A DNA stretch of 38,703 nucleotides, from NCBI GenBank assembly GCA_013334755.1, contig JAAXWX010000018.1, forward strand, positions 1-38,703. The letters run 5' to 3'. Each line of letters begins with the position of its first letter. The stretch's first letter is position 1. Both the position numbers and the translations under genes were made by a program. A model generated the notes under the pieces. The model had not been told where the DNA came from. It saw only the letters and a program-made list of their open reading frames with translations, and did no database searches. Below, in pieces: positions 1-8,701 of the stretch. Origin of the DNA: Chlorobiaceae bacterium (GTDB lineage: Bacteria; Bacteroidota; Chlorobiia; Chlorobiales; Chlorobiaceae).

Positions 1-1149
1 ACAGCTAAACCTGCGGCATCCACAGGCGGCGTCTATAAACCTCCGGTAGAACGTGCGCCCTCAAATCCCTACAAGGATTCCAGGGTCAGTGATTTGGGCG
101 CATGGTTCAGTGAGCGATTCTACGTTGTATTACCGGTAATCGATTATTTGAAGAAAAAGGAAGTACCAAAGCACCGTCTCTCATTCTGGTACTATTTCGG
201 TGGCCTTACCCTTTTCTTCTTCATTATCCAGATTCTGACCGGTTTGCTGCTTCTGCAGTATTACAAACCAACAGAGGCTGAAGCCTTCACTTCATTTGTC
301 TTTATTCAGCAGGTAGTTCCCTTCGGCTGGCTTCTCCGCCAGATTCATGCCTGGTCGGCCAATGCCATGGTGATGATGGCCTTTATTCACATGTTCAGCA
401 CCTTCTTCATGAAGTCATACCGTAAACCACGTGAGTTGATGTGGGTGAGCGGTTTTGTGCTGCTTGTGCTCAGCCTCGGCTTCGGATTTACCGGATATCT
501 TCTTCCATGGAACGAGCTTGCATTCTTTGCTACCCAGGTAGGTACCGAAGTTCCTAAAGTTGCTCCCGGCGGCGCTTTTATTGTAAGCCTTCTTCGCGGA
601 GGTGAAGAGGTTACCGGTGAAACGCTGACAAGAATGTTTTCGCTGCATGTTGTGCTGCTTCCAGGTCTTCTGATGCTGGTACTCTCAGCTCATCTGCTTC
701 TGGTTCAGGTTCTTGGTACATCAGCACCGATCGGTTACAAGGAATCTGGCTTGATCAAAGGATACGAGAAGTTTTTTCCGACCTTCCTTGCCAAAGATGC
801 TATCGGCTGGCTGATCGGTTTCGCTCTTCTTGTTTACCTTGCAGTGGTCTCTCCCTGGGAGATAGGCATCAAGGCTGATCCACTTGCATCTGCACCACTT
901 GGCATCAAGCCCGAATGGTATTTCTGGGCACAATTCCAGTTGCTTAAGGATTTCACCTTCCCCAATGGAGAACTGGTTGCTATCATCCTTTTCACCGTTG
1001 GCGCCATCCTCTGGATTCTTGTTCCATTCATTGACACCAAGGCCTCAAAAGAGGAGAGAAGTCCCATCTTTACCATCATTGGACTGCTTGTTCTGGCCTT
1101 CCTGCTCATCAACACCTATCGTGTTTATCTTGCATCCGTTGCATTATAA
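1..1149 (+). CDS. petB: Cytochrome b subunit of the Rieske/cytochrome b complex (5' partial)
   Basis: This is the quinol-oxidising membrane subunit of the bc-type complex, which in green sulfur bacteria passes electrons from menaquinol to c-type cytochromes. The frame is open from the first base, so the true start lies upstream; a TTG at 94 is an internal codon. The visible N-terminus is a Pro/Ala-rich soluble extension of about 35 residues, followed by several hydrophobic helices. Counting from the first codon in the window, the haem ligand pairs are H116/H130 and H216/H231. The second pair has 14 intervening residues, as in cytochrome b6. The quinol-site PEWY motif is at 304-307. The Rieske gene petC would be expected just upstream, outside the window. 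A strong hairpin terminator follows the stop codon. Confidence 0.95.
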   Translation, partial: TAKPAASTGGVYKPPVERAPSNPYKDSRVSDLGAWFSERFYVVLPVIDYLKKKEVPKHRLSFWYYFGGLTLFFFIIQILTGLLLLQYYKPTEAEAFTSFVFIQQVVPFGWLLRQIHAWSANAMVMMAFIHMFSTFFMKSYRKPRELMWVSGFVLLVLSLGFGFTGYLLPWNELAFFATQVGTEVPKVAPGGAFIVSLLRGGEEVTGETLTRMFSLHVVLLPGLLMLVLSAHLLLVQVLGTSAPIGYKESGLIKGYEKFFPTFLAKDAIGWLIGFALLVYLAVVSPWEIGIKADPLASAPLGIKPEWYFWAQFQLLKDFTFPNGELVAIILFTVGAILWILVPFIDTKASKEERSPIFTIIGLLVLAFLLINTYRVYLASVAL

Positions 1150-1170
1150 ACGATTCAGCTCTGCTACAGA

Positions 1171-1200
1171 AAAAGCCCGGTTTACTGCCGGGCTTTTTTT
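1171..1200 (+). terminator. Intrinsic terminator after petB, probably bidirectional
   Basis: A perfect stem is formed by AAAAGCCCGG (1171-1180) and CCGGGCTTTT (1188-1197) around a 7-nt loop, and is followed by T residues on the + strand. The A run on the left arm gives a T run on the minus strand too. It can therefore also stop the convergent amylase-family gene that ends at 1261. Confidence 0.85.
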
Positions 1201-1260
1201 GTGTGTTGCATAATTTCTGAAGAAGAGAAACGGGTCGTCTCTCAACCACCACTCGAAGGG

Positions 1261-4200
1261 TTATGCTTTCTGTCGCGTTAACTCGCCGATCTCATATCCA
1301 GAAAGAAAGGCCAGCATGTCAATTTTTTCAGTGATATCCACCCATCCGGCTATGAATGCTTCTGGTTGAACCACTTTATTTGGGGGTGCCGGTTTCAGTT
1401 TGTTCTCCAATTCCTGAAGAGTTAGCCAGGCAACCAGCACGCTGAAACGGTGTTCACGGAACCAGATTTTCTGGTGTCGTTCATCGAATTGCAGCATGCG
1501 GCCAAGATGTGGCCGGTTGAGTGTATAGAGCGTTTTTACAGGGGCGAGCATGCGTGCTTCAGCAGTGTCATCAGGTGTAATCACAGGTTGAGGAGTAAGC
1601 ATGCAGACAAGCAGATCGGGCAGGTTTTCACCCGGAATGCCGATCATTCCGGATGGCGGATAGATTGCGCTGAGCGCATCACTCATAAGCCAGTCGTCAA
1701 TAAGGTTTGATTGCAGTTCCCCGGTTGAAGCAATCATCTGTTGCAGTGCGTCAAGCATAATCCACTGTCTTGCAATGGTTTTATATTCTATCGATTCTTT
1801 GCTGCCCAGGCCGAGAGCGGTCTGAAGTTTTTTTGAATCCGGTACGCTTTTCAGCATATCCGGAAAGAGGAGGGCCTGCCGATAACGTTCAGCCGCCTGC
1901 GAAGCAAGATTAACAGGAACAGTAAGAGGTTTATCCATGATTTCACTGAACTGCAGGGCAACCATCCCGAGCAGTTCAGTCATAATCGTTTCAAATGAAG
2001 GCTGTATGTTGTTTTTTTCTTCAACCAATTCTCCATCGGAAAGCTGTTCAGGAGCAAGAGCTGCAGTAATAATCCTGTGCAGAGGCGAGAGGCTCATGGT
2101 GAGAGCGGAACGATCGATTGACATGGTTCCCCGCCCATTCAGATCGGCAGCAAGCCGGTCATAGGGTCTCAGTTTTGATGGCCTTGCCTCTCTGAATTCA
2201 AGGAACACGTTATACTTGTAGCCATCGAGTGCGACGAGGAGCCCATTGTCTGCAATCTCGCGGCAGGATCGGATAAACTCCATGCCACTGGAATGATCCC
2301 TGAAAATAACGAACGTGTTTTCCTCATGGCTTATGTTGAGCCCCTCGGAAAGCGAGCTTTGGCGGATTTCGTCATTCTGCCTGTAGCCGACCGATGTTTT
2401 GATCCAGCCAGTAGCCTGTTCAAAGCAGTTGTTGAAGACGACAAGGGCAGTTTCATCGCCGAGTCTGTTGGAGTAGGCGAAGATATTCTCATTGACCGCC
2501 CCTTCCGAAGAGTAGACATCATAGAGGAAAAAGTTGCGAACCTCCGCGAAGAGCGGACGTTTCTTCATGATGGGGAATATCTCGCGGTAGTGACGGCCGA
2601 CAAGGTTTTCGTCAGGCTGTTCATCATAATAGGCTTTGGCGTACTCCATGCCATATTTTTCTGTAAAGCCTTCTACCTGTCCGTGACCAAACATCGGCAA
2701 ACCCGGCATGGTCAGCATCATCATACAGACACCGAAATATTTATCTCCCCGACCAAACTGAGCAATAGCGGTATCTTCATCCGGGTTGTTCATGAAGTTG
2801 ACGTAGCGCTTGAGAATTTCAGCATCAAATTCAAGGGTGTTCTTGATCAGGTAGCGGTAATCGGCATTATCCTCTTTCTTGAGCATGTGCATGAAGGCGC
2901 TGTTATAGACCCGGTGCATGCCCAGGGTACGGACAAAATAGCCTTCGAGCATCCAGAATGCTTCGGCAAGCAGCAGGGTGTCAGGAACTTCAAGGTGAAT
3001 GCGGTCAACTACCTCGCGCCAGAACTCTTCGGGTATGGCGGCGTCAAATTCCGACATGCTCATGGCATTGGATGAACGCGAAGGAACGCCTGCGCTGTGT
3101 CCATGGAGCGGAAACCAGAGGCGCTGGATGTGTCGTTTCGCCAGTACCATGGCTGCATCGAAACGGATGATGGGGAACATTCTCGCGACCTGAAGTATTT
3201 GCTGAATTACCCCTTCGCGCACCTCGGCACTGAGGAAGTTCAGCTGGGCAGTATCGTTCCATGGCATGATGGTGCCATCATTGCCATGATAGATATATCG
3301 AGTGTCTCCGGTCAGGTAATCAACCCGCTTGAAGGTTACCGCTGCATCAGAACGGTTCCAGTATCCATCTTCAAGGTAGATGCCGTAGCGAGAGTCGCTG
3401 CTGAGGTTTGGCCCATTATAGGAGTAGTTATAATAGGGAGTGCTGGGAGATGAAAGAAACCAGTCAGGATTGTTTCGGACAAGTTCGGAATCCATACCTG
3501 TATGATTGGGTACCATATCGCTTGCGAGGCGTATGCCGCGCTGTTTTGCTCTTTGGTGGAGATTCTGATACCCTTCATAGCCACCGATGTCATCAGAAAT
3601 CGTGTAATTTTCAAGTGCATATGCTGATGCTTTTGCTTCAGGATTTCCCTGGAGCTGCTTGATTTTCTGCGAGGCGTAACTTCGCTGCCAGATTCCAATC
3701 AGCCATAATGCTGTAAAGCCGCGCTCAGCGATAAGGTCAAGCTCTGTATCAGGGATATCCTGCAGTCGGTTAACAGGGCGCCGGTAAATTTTGCTGAGCT
3801 GATCGAGCCAGACATAGGTGCTTTTGGCCAGCATGACCACTTCAGGCATCCATGATGAATCGATAGAGTAATTCGCCGGAGCATTGGCATCATCCAAAGA
3901 GTTGTAATCAGGTATTTGGGCTTCTTTTTCAAACTCGAAGCCATCTTTTCGGAGTTCTTTTTCCTGGGCTATCTGCTCGAAAAAAAGGTACTTGTCTTCA
4001 TCCTCGATAAAATCAATTGCACCTGCAAGCAATCCCCAGAAAGGTGATTCTCCAAGCAGTTCAGCCCAGTTCAGGCGTATGTAACGCAGTTGCTCAAGGA
4101 TAGATGTTGGAGCGTGTTTTATTGGTCTGGTGAGTAACTCGGCAAGATCAATATTTTCTGGCCCGACAGGGCCCATGGCCTGCATTGAACTTCTCATGGT

Positions 4201-4797
4201 CATGATCAGCTTCCGGTACGCATTCTCTTTTGTCAGTTCTGCATCGGTCAAAAGATCGGAAAACTGTTCAAGAGCCGGATTCTGGTTATTCAGCCACACA
4301 AGGAAAGACTCCTCAAGCACATCTGTTTTGTTGTTATGCTGTTTCAGCCAGTCGGAGGGTGTTTCGGTTCCGGCATAAATATTCTGTGTCGGAAAGCTAT
4401 TGATAAACTGCCGGAGGTATTGTTCCGATTGTTCCGGGGAAAGCTCTTCTTTCAACGCGCCATAAACCTTTTCAAGGAAATCCGGTTGCCGTGCCGCGAT
4501 TGCATTCGTCATGATAGTGTGAAAGAGAGCATGCAGCAGTTTCATGCCATTGAACTGTGCCGGAAGTACTGGTTTTACATCGGCACCTTTCAGCTTTTTC
4601 AAAAAATCGTTGATGACAGCACTTTGTCTTTCGGATGTTTTGATACTTTCCTGGCCTGAGTATGGTAATGAGAGAAACTCGGGATCAGTCAGGTGAAAGA
4701 GTTCTCTGGCATGTCTGTTGACATAAAAGTGCTCTTTGTTCTGCAACGCTGGCAGGTTTTGCTTGATTGTCATAATAGGGACGCAATGCCAAAGCAT
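1261..4797 (-). CDS. Large GH13 alpha-amylase-family protein
   Basis: This 1178-residue protein is about twice the size of a simple alpha-amylase. About 350 mostly helical residues of unknown type precede the barrel. The GH13 motifs follow: region I DMVPNH (427-432), region II RFDAAM with the nucleophile D547, region III LLAEAF with the acid/base E612, and region IV NNPDED with D673. All three catalytic carboxylates are present, but the conserved region IV histidine before the last Asp is Pro672. A long C-terminal part after about residue 800 has no domain I can name. There is no signal peptide, so it is probably cytoplasmic and may act on glycogen or maltodextrins. M9 (position 4773) is an equally plausible start. 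The exact substrate cannot be read from sequence. Confidence 0.85.
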   Translation of the reverse strand: MLWHCVPIMTIKQNLPALQNKEHFYVNRHARELFHLTDPEFLSLPYSGQESIKTSERQSAVINDFLKKLKGADVKPVLPAQFNGMKLLHALFHTIMTNAIAARQPDFLEKVYGALKEELSPEQSEQYLRQFINSFPTQNIYAGTETPSDWLKQHNNKTDVLEESFLVWLNNQNPALEQFSDLLTDAELTKENAYRKLIMTMRSSMQAMGPVGPENIDLAELLTRPIKHAPTSILEQLRYIRLNWAELLGESPFWGLLAGAIDFIEDEDKYLFFEQIAQEKELRKDGFEFEKEAQIPDYNSLDDANAPANYSIDSSWMPEVVMLAKSTYVWLDQLSKIYRRPVNRLQDIPDTELDLIAERGFTALWLIGIWQRSYASQKIKQLQGNPEAKASAYALENYTISDDIGGYEGYQNLHQRAKQRGIRLASDMVPNHTGMDSELVRNNPDWFLSSPSTPYYNYSYNGPNLSSDSRYGIYLEDGYWNRSDAAVTFKRVDYLTGDTRYIYHGNDGTIMPWNDTAQLNFLSAEVREGVIQQILQVARMFPIIRFDAAMVLAKRHIQRLWFPLHGHSAGVPSRSSNAMSMSEFDAAIPEEFWREVVDRIHLEVPDTLLLAEAFWMLEGYFVRTLGMHRVYNSAFMHMLKKEDNADYRYLIKNTLEFDAEILKRYVNFMNNPDEDTAIAQFGRGDKYFGVCMMMLTMPGLPMFGHGQVEGFTEKYGMEYAKAYYDEQPDENLVGRHYREIFPIMKKRPLFAEVRNFFLYDVYSSEGAVNENIFAYSNRLGDETALVVFNNCFEQATGWIKTSVGYRQNDEIRQSSLSEGLNISHEENTFVIFRDHSSGMEFIRSCREIADNGLLVALDGYKYNVFLEFREARPSKLRPYDRLAADLNGRGTMSIDRSALTMSLSPLHRIITAALAPEQLSDGELVEEKNNIQPSFETIMTELLGMVALQFSEIMDKPLTVPVNLASQAAERYRQALLFPDMLKSVPDSKKLQTALGLGSKESIEYKTIARQWIMLDALQQMIASTGELQSNLIDDWLMSDALSAIYPPSGMIGIPGENLPDLLVCMLTPQPVITPDDTAEARMLAPVKTLYTLNRPHLGRMLQFDERHQKIWFREHRFSVLVAWLTLQELENKLKPAPPNKVVQPEAFIAGWVDITEKIDMLAFLSGYEIGELTRQKA

Positions 4798-4936
4798 TGA
4801 ACTGGTTGAGATTTCAGAGAAGCCCTGAGGAATTGTCGGGCATGCTCAAGTATCGGGGATAAGGTACGGAATATCCGCAAAACGGTCTGGCTTTTAGTCT
4901 GGCAGGTTTTACATGGGTGGCGATCTGAATGCACTG

Positions 4937-5329
4937 CTATGTGATTTTTTTATCGATATATCGTTGAAGGTAGGTAAATCCAAGATCCTTGGCAGTGCGG
5001 AGAGCTTCAAGACCGATGGTCGATAAGGTACCCCTATTATTGTTTGACAACAAGGGTTTTGGTGAAGGACAAGGTGTTTGGGTAACCGGGCCTGAAGAGC
5101 TTATGTTTTTTCTCACTGTCTTTCCAAGCAGCAAACCGGTAACAAAAATTATTACTGTGACCGGAAACGTGTGTTTTCTGATTAGTTCGACAGGTGAAAG
5201 TTCAGCTTCAATCTCCTCTTTCAGCTTTCGGGTTCTTTCCTTGATCTGCGCCTCTTTTTCTGCAATGGTGTTCTGCAACTCATCGATGCGCGCCTCAATA
5301 CCGACTAAAGGCTCATTTGTTGTAATCAT
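4937..5329 (-). CDS. Small coiled-coil protein with one membrane segment
   Basis: This 130-residue protein belongs to no family I recognise. Residues 8-45 are rich in Glu, Lys and Gln and look like an amphipathic coiled coil. One hydrophobic stretch at about 55-72 would span the membrane. A Ser/Pro/Asn-rich segment and a short amphipathic C-terminus follow. Its start overlaps the end of the upstream holin-X-like gene by 17 bp, which suggests translational coupling. It is the last of three small membrane-associated genes read in the same direction. The arrangement recalls enterobacterial yqjD-yqjE-yqjK, but similarity to YqjK itself is not evident. Confidence 0.7.
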   Translation of the reverse strand: MITTNEPLVGIEARIDELQNTIAEKEAQIKERTRKLKEEIEAELSPVELIRKHTFPVTVIIFVTGLLLGKTVRKNISSSGPVTQTPCPSPKPLLSNNNRGTLSTIGLEALRTAKDLGFTYLQRYIDKKIT

Positions 5330-5714
5330 GGACAGATAAAAAAATTTTCTGAATCAGGTTTTTCAAGAGTAATGGCTTGAATTTAGTGAAAAACAAAAAG
5401 CATGAAAGAAAAAGAAGACTGACGAACAGATAACCAAGAAAAGTATGACCCAGAAGCTCACCAGTCAGCAATGCAAGAGTTGTGAGCAGGTAGGCAATAC
5501 CGATAATGAGTATAATGACGAGAATAGTTGCGGATGCAACTGCCGAAATTTTCTCAGTCAGTTCAATCTTGAGCAGTTCGAATTTTGCTTCTACAATAGC
5601 TATCACGTCATCGTAAGTTGATGCTACCGTATCATCAAGAAGTTTAGGAATACCGGTACGTTTGCGTTTCAATGACGTTGAACCCTGCTCCATTTCTGCT
5701 TGACGGTTCATCAT
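5313..5714 (-). CDS. Holin-X/YqjE-like membrane protein
   Basis: This 133-residue protein has a charged N-terminus, an amphipathic helix around residues 35-55 (EAKFELLKIELTEK) and two long hydrophobic segments (about 58-85 and 90-112). That layout matches the phage-holin superfamily III / YqjE-type family, which is found in many non-phage contexts. No phage gene is nearby, so a lysis role is unlikely and a membrane or stress-related role is more plausible. It starts 9 bp after the DUF883-like gene and overlaps the next gene. The family assignment rests on pattern, not on a database search. Confidence 0.7.
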   Translation of the reverse strand: MMNRQAEMEQGSTSLKRKRTGIPKLLDDTVASTYDDVIAIVEAKFELLKIELTEKISAVASATILVIILIIGIAYLLTTLALLTGELLGHTFLGYLFVSLLFLSCFLFFTKFKPLLLKNLIQKIFLSVHDYNK

Positions 5715-5723
5715 GTTATCTGA

Positions 5724-6011
5724 TTATCTGTGCTTGTTATCGCCTTTTTTTATGAAAAGTCCGAACAAGGTACCTGCACCCAGCGTAATAAGCATCGCCT
5801 GTGTCGGATTTTTTTTGATATAACTCCTTGCTTTTTCAGCTTGTTTCAGAAGCCATTCATATGACTCACTCTCCTTGAAACAGGAAAATGTTTCAGAAAT
5901 GGTTTCACTGAGCTCTTTAAGCAGTTCCGGAATGTTTGCTTCGTGTTGCGGCTCCTGTACCGGATCTGCAGGTTCACCGCGATGAATGGTCACTTGAACT
6001 TCCTGTTCCAT
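5724..6011 (-). CDS. DUF883/ElaB-YqjD-like membrane-anchored protein
   Basis: This 95-residue protein has an acidic, helical soluble part and a single C-terminal membrane helix at about 71-88. The segment KKNPTQAMLITLGAGTLFG, followed by KK, matches the C-terminal pattern of DUF883 proteins (NP-x-Q-A then a Gly-rich helix with a basic end). E. coli members of that family are inner-membrane proteins reported to associate with ribosomes in stationary phase. Here it leads a tight group with a YqjE-like gene 9 bp downstream, the same order as E. coli yqjD-yqjE. No strong ribosome binding site was seen. Confidence 0.7.
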   Translation of the reverse strand: MEQEVQVTIHRGEPADPVQEPQHEANIPELLKELSETISETFSCFKESESYEWLLKQAEKARSYIKKNPTQAMLITLGAGTLFGLFIKKGDNKHR

Positions 6012-6109
6012 AAGAGACTTAAAACTGGTTATGCTTATTACTTTACGAACCCTGATGTAAAGAGTCTGAGTTCAATATATAAAAACAATATGGTCTTTGC
6101 ATGGCACTC

Positions 6110-6874
6110 TTACTGCAGGAGCCTTCCGCCGTCAATATTAATAATTTGCCCTGTTATATAGTCGCTTTCAAGAAGAAAGGTGATGCTTTTGACAATATCA
6201 AGCGGGTCACCAAGTCGTTTGAGAGGTATTTTTTTGACCATCTCCTCCCGGGATTCCATATCCTTGTCCATATTCAATGTGACTGTTCCTGGAGCAATAG
6301 AGTTGACAAGAATAACGGGAGCAAACTCTTTGGCAAAGATTTTCGTCAGATGCTGAATTCCGGATTTTGATACGGTATAGGGTGAAAAGTTTCGCCAGAC
6401 CAGATCAGCAGAAATATCGGTCATGGTAATGATGCGCGAGATGTACGGTTGTTTCTGCATAATCCTGACTGCCTCCTGCATTGTAAAAAATGTCCCTTTC
6501 AGATTGGTATCGACCAGACTGTCCCACTCCTCTTCTGTAACGTCAGGCAGGGGAGTGCTGAAAAAATTCGAAGCACTGGTGATGAGCAGGTCAAGTCGGT
6601 CAAACTGTTTGCGGAATGTTGCAAAAGCGTTCAGGATATCACTGGTTTTTGAGACATCACACTGAACCATCTGTGATTCAGGGCTTATCCAGCGGATTTT
6701 TTCAAGAGTATGCGCTGCTTTCTCTTCCGAAGAGTGCCAGGTAAAGAAAACAGTGTAACCCTGCCCAGCTACAGAAAGTGCGATTTCACTTCCCAGCATA
6801 CCTGAAGCACCGGTCATGAAGCATACTTTTTTGCCTGAAGATGTCATTTTTGCTACGTTTAGTTTACTATGCAT
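6110..6874 (-). CDS. Short-chain dehydrogenase/reductase at the end of the mod operon
   Basis: This 254-residue protein is a classical SDR. It has a cofactor loop TGASGMLG (about 21-28), an N-A/S-A-like segment (ITSASN), a catalytic YTVSK (Tyr-x3-Lys) with a preceding Ser, a SIAPGTV segment and the C-terminal ITGQIINIDGG typical of FabG-like enzymes. M10 (6847) is an alternative start. It lies 50 bp downstream of modC on the same strand. Pteridine and dihydromonapterin reductases are SDRs, so a link to pterin or molybdopterin metabolism is possible. However, the TGxxxRxG signature of pteridine reductases is absent here, so the substrate remains open. Confidence 0.8.
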   Translation of the reverse strand: MHSKLNVAKMTSSGKKVCFMTGASGMLGSEIALSVAGQGYTVFFTWHSSEEKAAHTLEKIRWISPESQMVQCDVSKTSDILNAFATFRKQFDRLDLLITSASNFFSTPLPDVTEEEWDSLVDTNLKGTFFTMQEAVRIMQKQPYISRIITMTDISADLVWRNFSPYTVSKSGIQHLTKIFAKEFAPVILVNSIAPGTVTLNMDKDMESREEMVKKIPLKRLGDPLDIVKSITFLLESDYITGQIINIDGGRLLQ

Positions 6875-6924
6875 ATAATAATTAAACTTGAACGCAGCAT
6901 TAAAAGTTGAGCGGGCGGGTCTGA

Positions 6925-7980
6925 TTACGCAAGCATTCTGAATGATGATGCCTTGATTGCAGCAAAAAGGGTTGAATGGATCGTAATATGCAGTTCTTCT
7001 GCGGCTGAACGGACAATTTCAGCAACAAGTTTTTCACCATTGACCGACAGAACAATACCGATTCTGCCGTCTGACTCAAACATCTCTGTAACGGTACAAT
7101 CCAGAAGGTTTCGTGCACTGATTGCTTCAGGATGCTTTTTGAACAGGATAATTTCACGTGAAGAGAGCTCGAACAGTGACTCTCCTGTTGCATCTCCACC
7201 GGAAACAAGAAGGGTGTTTTTTCCCCACCGATAGGCAAACAAACCATTCTGTTTAACCGGATCTGCAAGACGGAGCAGGTTGAGATAGCCTTTCGGGCTC
7301 TGTGCCATCCAATTTCGTGCAAGCTGCTCGGGCGTCGTTTCCTCCATACACCTGCCGTTTTTTATTGCAAGAATATGGTCGGTCATCAATTGCATTTCAG
7401 TCAGTGAATGCGAAATAAAGAGATAGGGAATTCTGAATTCCTCGCTCACACTTCTCAGATAGGGAATGATCTGGAACCGGAGTCTGTCATCAAGAGCCGA
7501 GAGCGGCTCATCCATAAGCAGGAGACGCGGATTTGCAAGAATAGCCCTGCCGAGAGCAACCCTCTGTTTTTCTCCCCCAGAAAGATTTTTAACTCCCCGC
7601 TGCAGGAGTGGTTGCAGTTTAAGCAAATCAATGAGTGTTTCAGCTTTGATACGCCGGTTTTCCGAGTGGCATCGTTTATAACCATAAAAGAGGTTTTTTT
7701 TGACACTCATATGGGGGAATAGCATCGCCTGTTGAAAAACAATTGCAATACGCCGTTCTTCAGGTGCGAGGTTAATCTTTTTCCGGCTGGAGAACAGGCA
7801 GGTTTCATCAAGCACAATTTCCCCCTTGTCCGGTTGCATAAGGCCTGAAATGAGATGAACCAGTGTTGATTTCCCGCTGCCAGACTCTCCGAAAATACCT
7901 GTCCGTTCACCTGATACATCGGCTTTCACCTGCAGGGAGAACTCGCCAAGCTTTTTTTCAACGTCGATATACAGCTTCAT
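6925..7980 (-). CDS. modC: Molybdate ABC transporter ATP-binding protein
   Basis: This is the ATPase of the molybdate importer, 351 residues as usual for ModC. The Walker A GESGSGKST is at 31-39, the signature LSGGEKQR at 133-140 and the Walker B LLLMDEP at about 153-159, followed by the D-loop SALD. The last 65 residues form a MOP/TOBE-like domain that binds molybdate in ModC homologues. The start overlaps the modB stop by 4 bp (ATGA), which shows coupling. No separate modE gene is seen in the window. Confidence 0.93.
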   Translation of the reverse strand: MKLYIDVEKKLGEFSLQVKADVSGERTGIFGESGSGKSTLVHLISGLMQPDKGEIVLDETCLFSSRKKINLAPEERRIAIVFQQAMLFPHMSVKKNLFYGYKRCHSENRRIKAETLIDLLKLQPLLQRGVKNLSGGEKQRVALGRAILANPRLLLMDEPLSALDDRLRFQIIPYLRSVSEEFRIPYLFISHSLTEMQLMTDHILAIKNGRCMEETTPEQLARNWMAQSPKGYLNLLRLADPVKQNGLFAYRWGKNTLLVSGGDATGESLFELSSREIILFKKHPEAISARNLLDCTVTEMFESDGRIGIVLSVNGEKLVAEIVRSAAEELHITIHSTLFAAIKASSFRMLA

Positions 7981-8663
7981 AATGTACTCCTCCGGTCAAG
8001 TTTGCGGCTGAGCACTTCATGCAGAAAAAGCACGGTAACGGAAATAATCACCGAAACAAGGCAGAGCGACAGTGCCATGGCGTTGCTTGAGGGTGAACTG
8101 GCATAGTCATAGATAGCCAGGGGAATAGTTTGTGTGATCCCCGGAATATTGCCAGCAACAATAATAGTGGCCCCGAATTCACCAAGGCTTCTGGCAAACA
8201 TCAGCGATGAGCCAGCCAGAATTCCCCGGAGGGAGAGAGGCAGAATGATGGTCAAAAGAGTATCATACCAGTGAGCGCCAAGGCTGCGCGAAGCCTCGAT
8301 CAATTGCCGGTCAATCGATTCCATGCCAAGACGGATTGAGCGTACCAGCAGAGGAAAGCCGACCGTGGCAGAGGCTATAACGGCCGCTTTCCAGGTGAAA
8401 ATGATTGGGATGCCCGATGAATCGAGCAGTTTTCCGATCCAGCCGTTTTTGCCAAGCAGCAGCAGCAGAAAAAAACCTATCACTACAGGGGGGAGCGTAA
8501 GCGGGAGGTTGACAAGCACTTCGAGCGCTACTTTTCCTCTGAATTTCTTGAAGACGATCAACCAGGCAATTGCAAAGCCTAAAGGCAGCGCAAGAGCAGT
8601 TGCCGTAAGTGCTACTTTCAGAGAGAGCCATATGGCGACAATATCTTCAGGTGCCAGCTTCAT
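7977..8663 (-). CDS. modB: Molybdate ABC transporter permease
   Basis: This 228-residue membrane protein has about five to six transmembrane helices. It carries the ABC-importer EAA loop, here EASRSLGAHWYDTLLTIILP, where the permease contacts ModC. The ModB-like pattern LGEFGATIIVAGNIPG follows. Length and position between modA and modC fit ModB. It overlaps modC by 4 bp and follows modA by 38 bp. Confidence 0.93.
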   Translation of the reverse strand: MKLAPEDIVAIWLSLKVALTATALALPLGFAIAWLIVFKKFRGKVALEVLVNLPLTLPPVVIGFFLLLLLGKNGWIGKLLDSSGIPIIFTWKAAVIASATVGFPLLVRSIRLGMESIDRQLIEASRSLGAHWYDTLLTIILPLSLRGILAGSSLMFARSLGEFGATIIVAGNIPGITQTIPLAIYDYASSPSSNAMALSLCLVSVIISVTVLFLHEVLSRKLDRRSTL

Positions 8664-8701
8664 ATAGATTTTTAAGTATATTTCTTTTCAACATGTCATT
8701 C

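Noticed and set aside
94-96. TTG at 94 as the petB start
   Set aside because: The frame is open to the first base and encodes the Pro/Ala-rich extension expected for this lineage, so the gene is simply cut by the window edge.
2293-3075. 260-codon open frame on the + strand
   Set aside because: It lies wholly inside the well-supported GH13 gene on the other strand and its protein has no recognisable domain.
5313-5714. Prophage remnant suggested by the holin-like protein
   Set aside because: No other phage gene, integrase or attachment repeat is nearby, and the holin-X/YqjE family is common in ordinary chromosomes.
6041-6062. CTTTAC and GTAAAG hairpin downstream of the SDR gene
   Set aside because: Only six weak base pairs with a 10-nt loop and no T run, so not a credible terminator.
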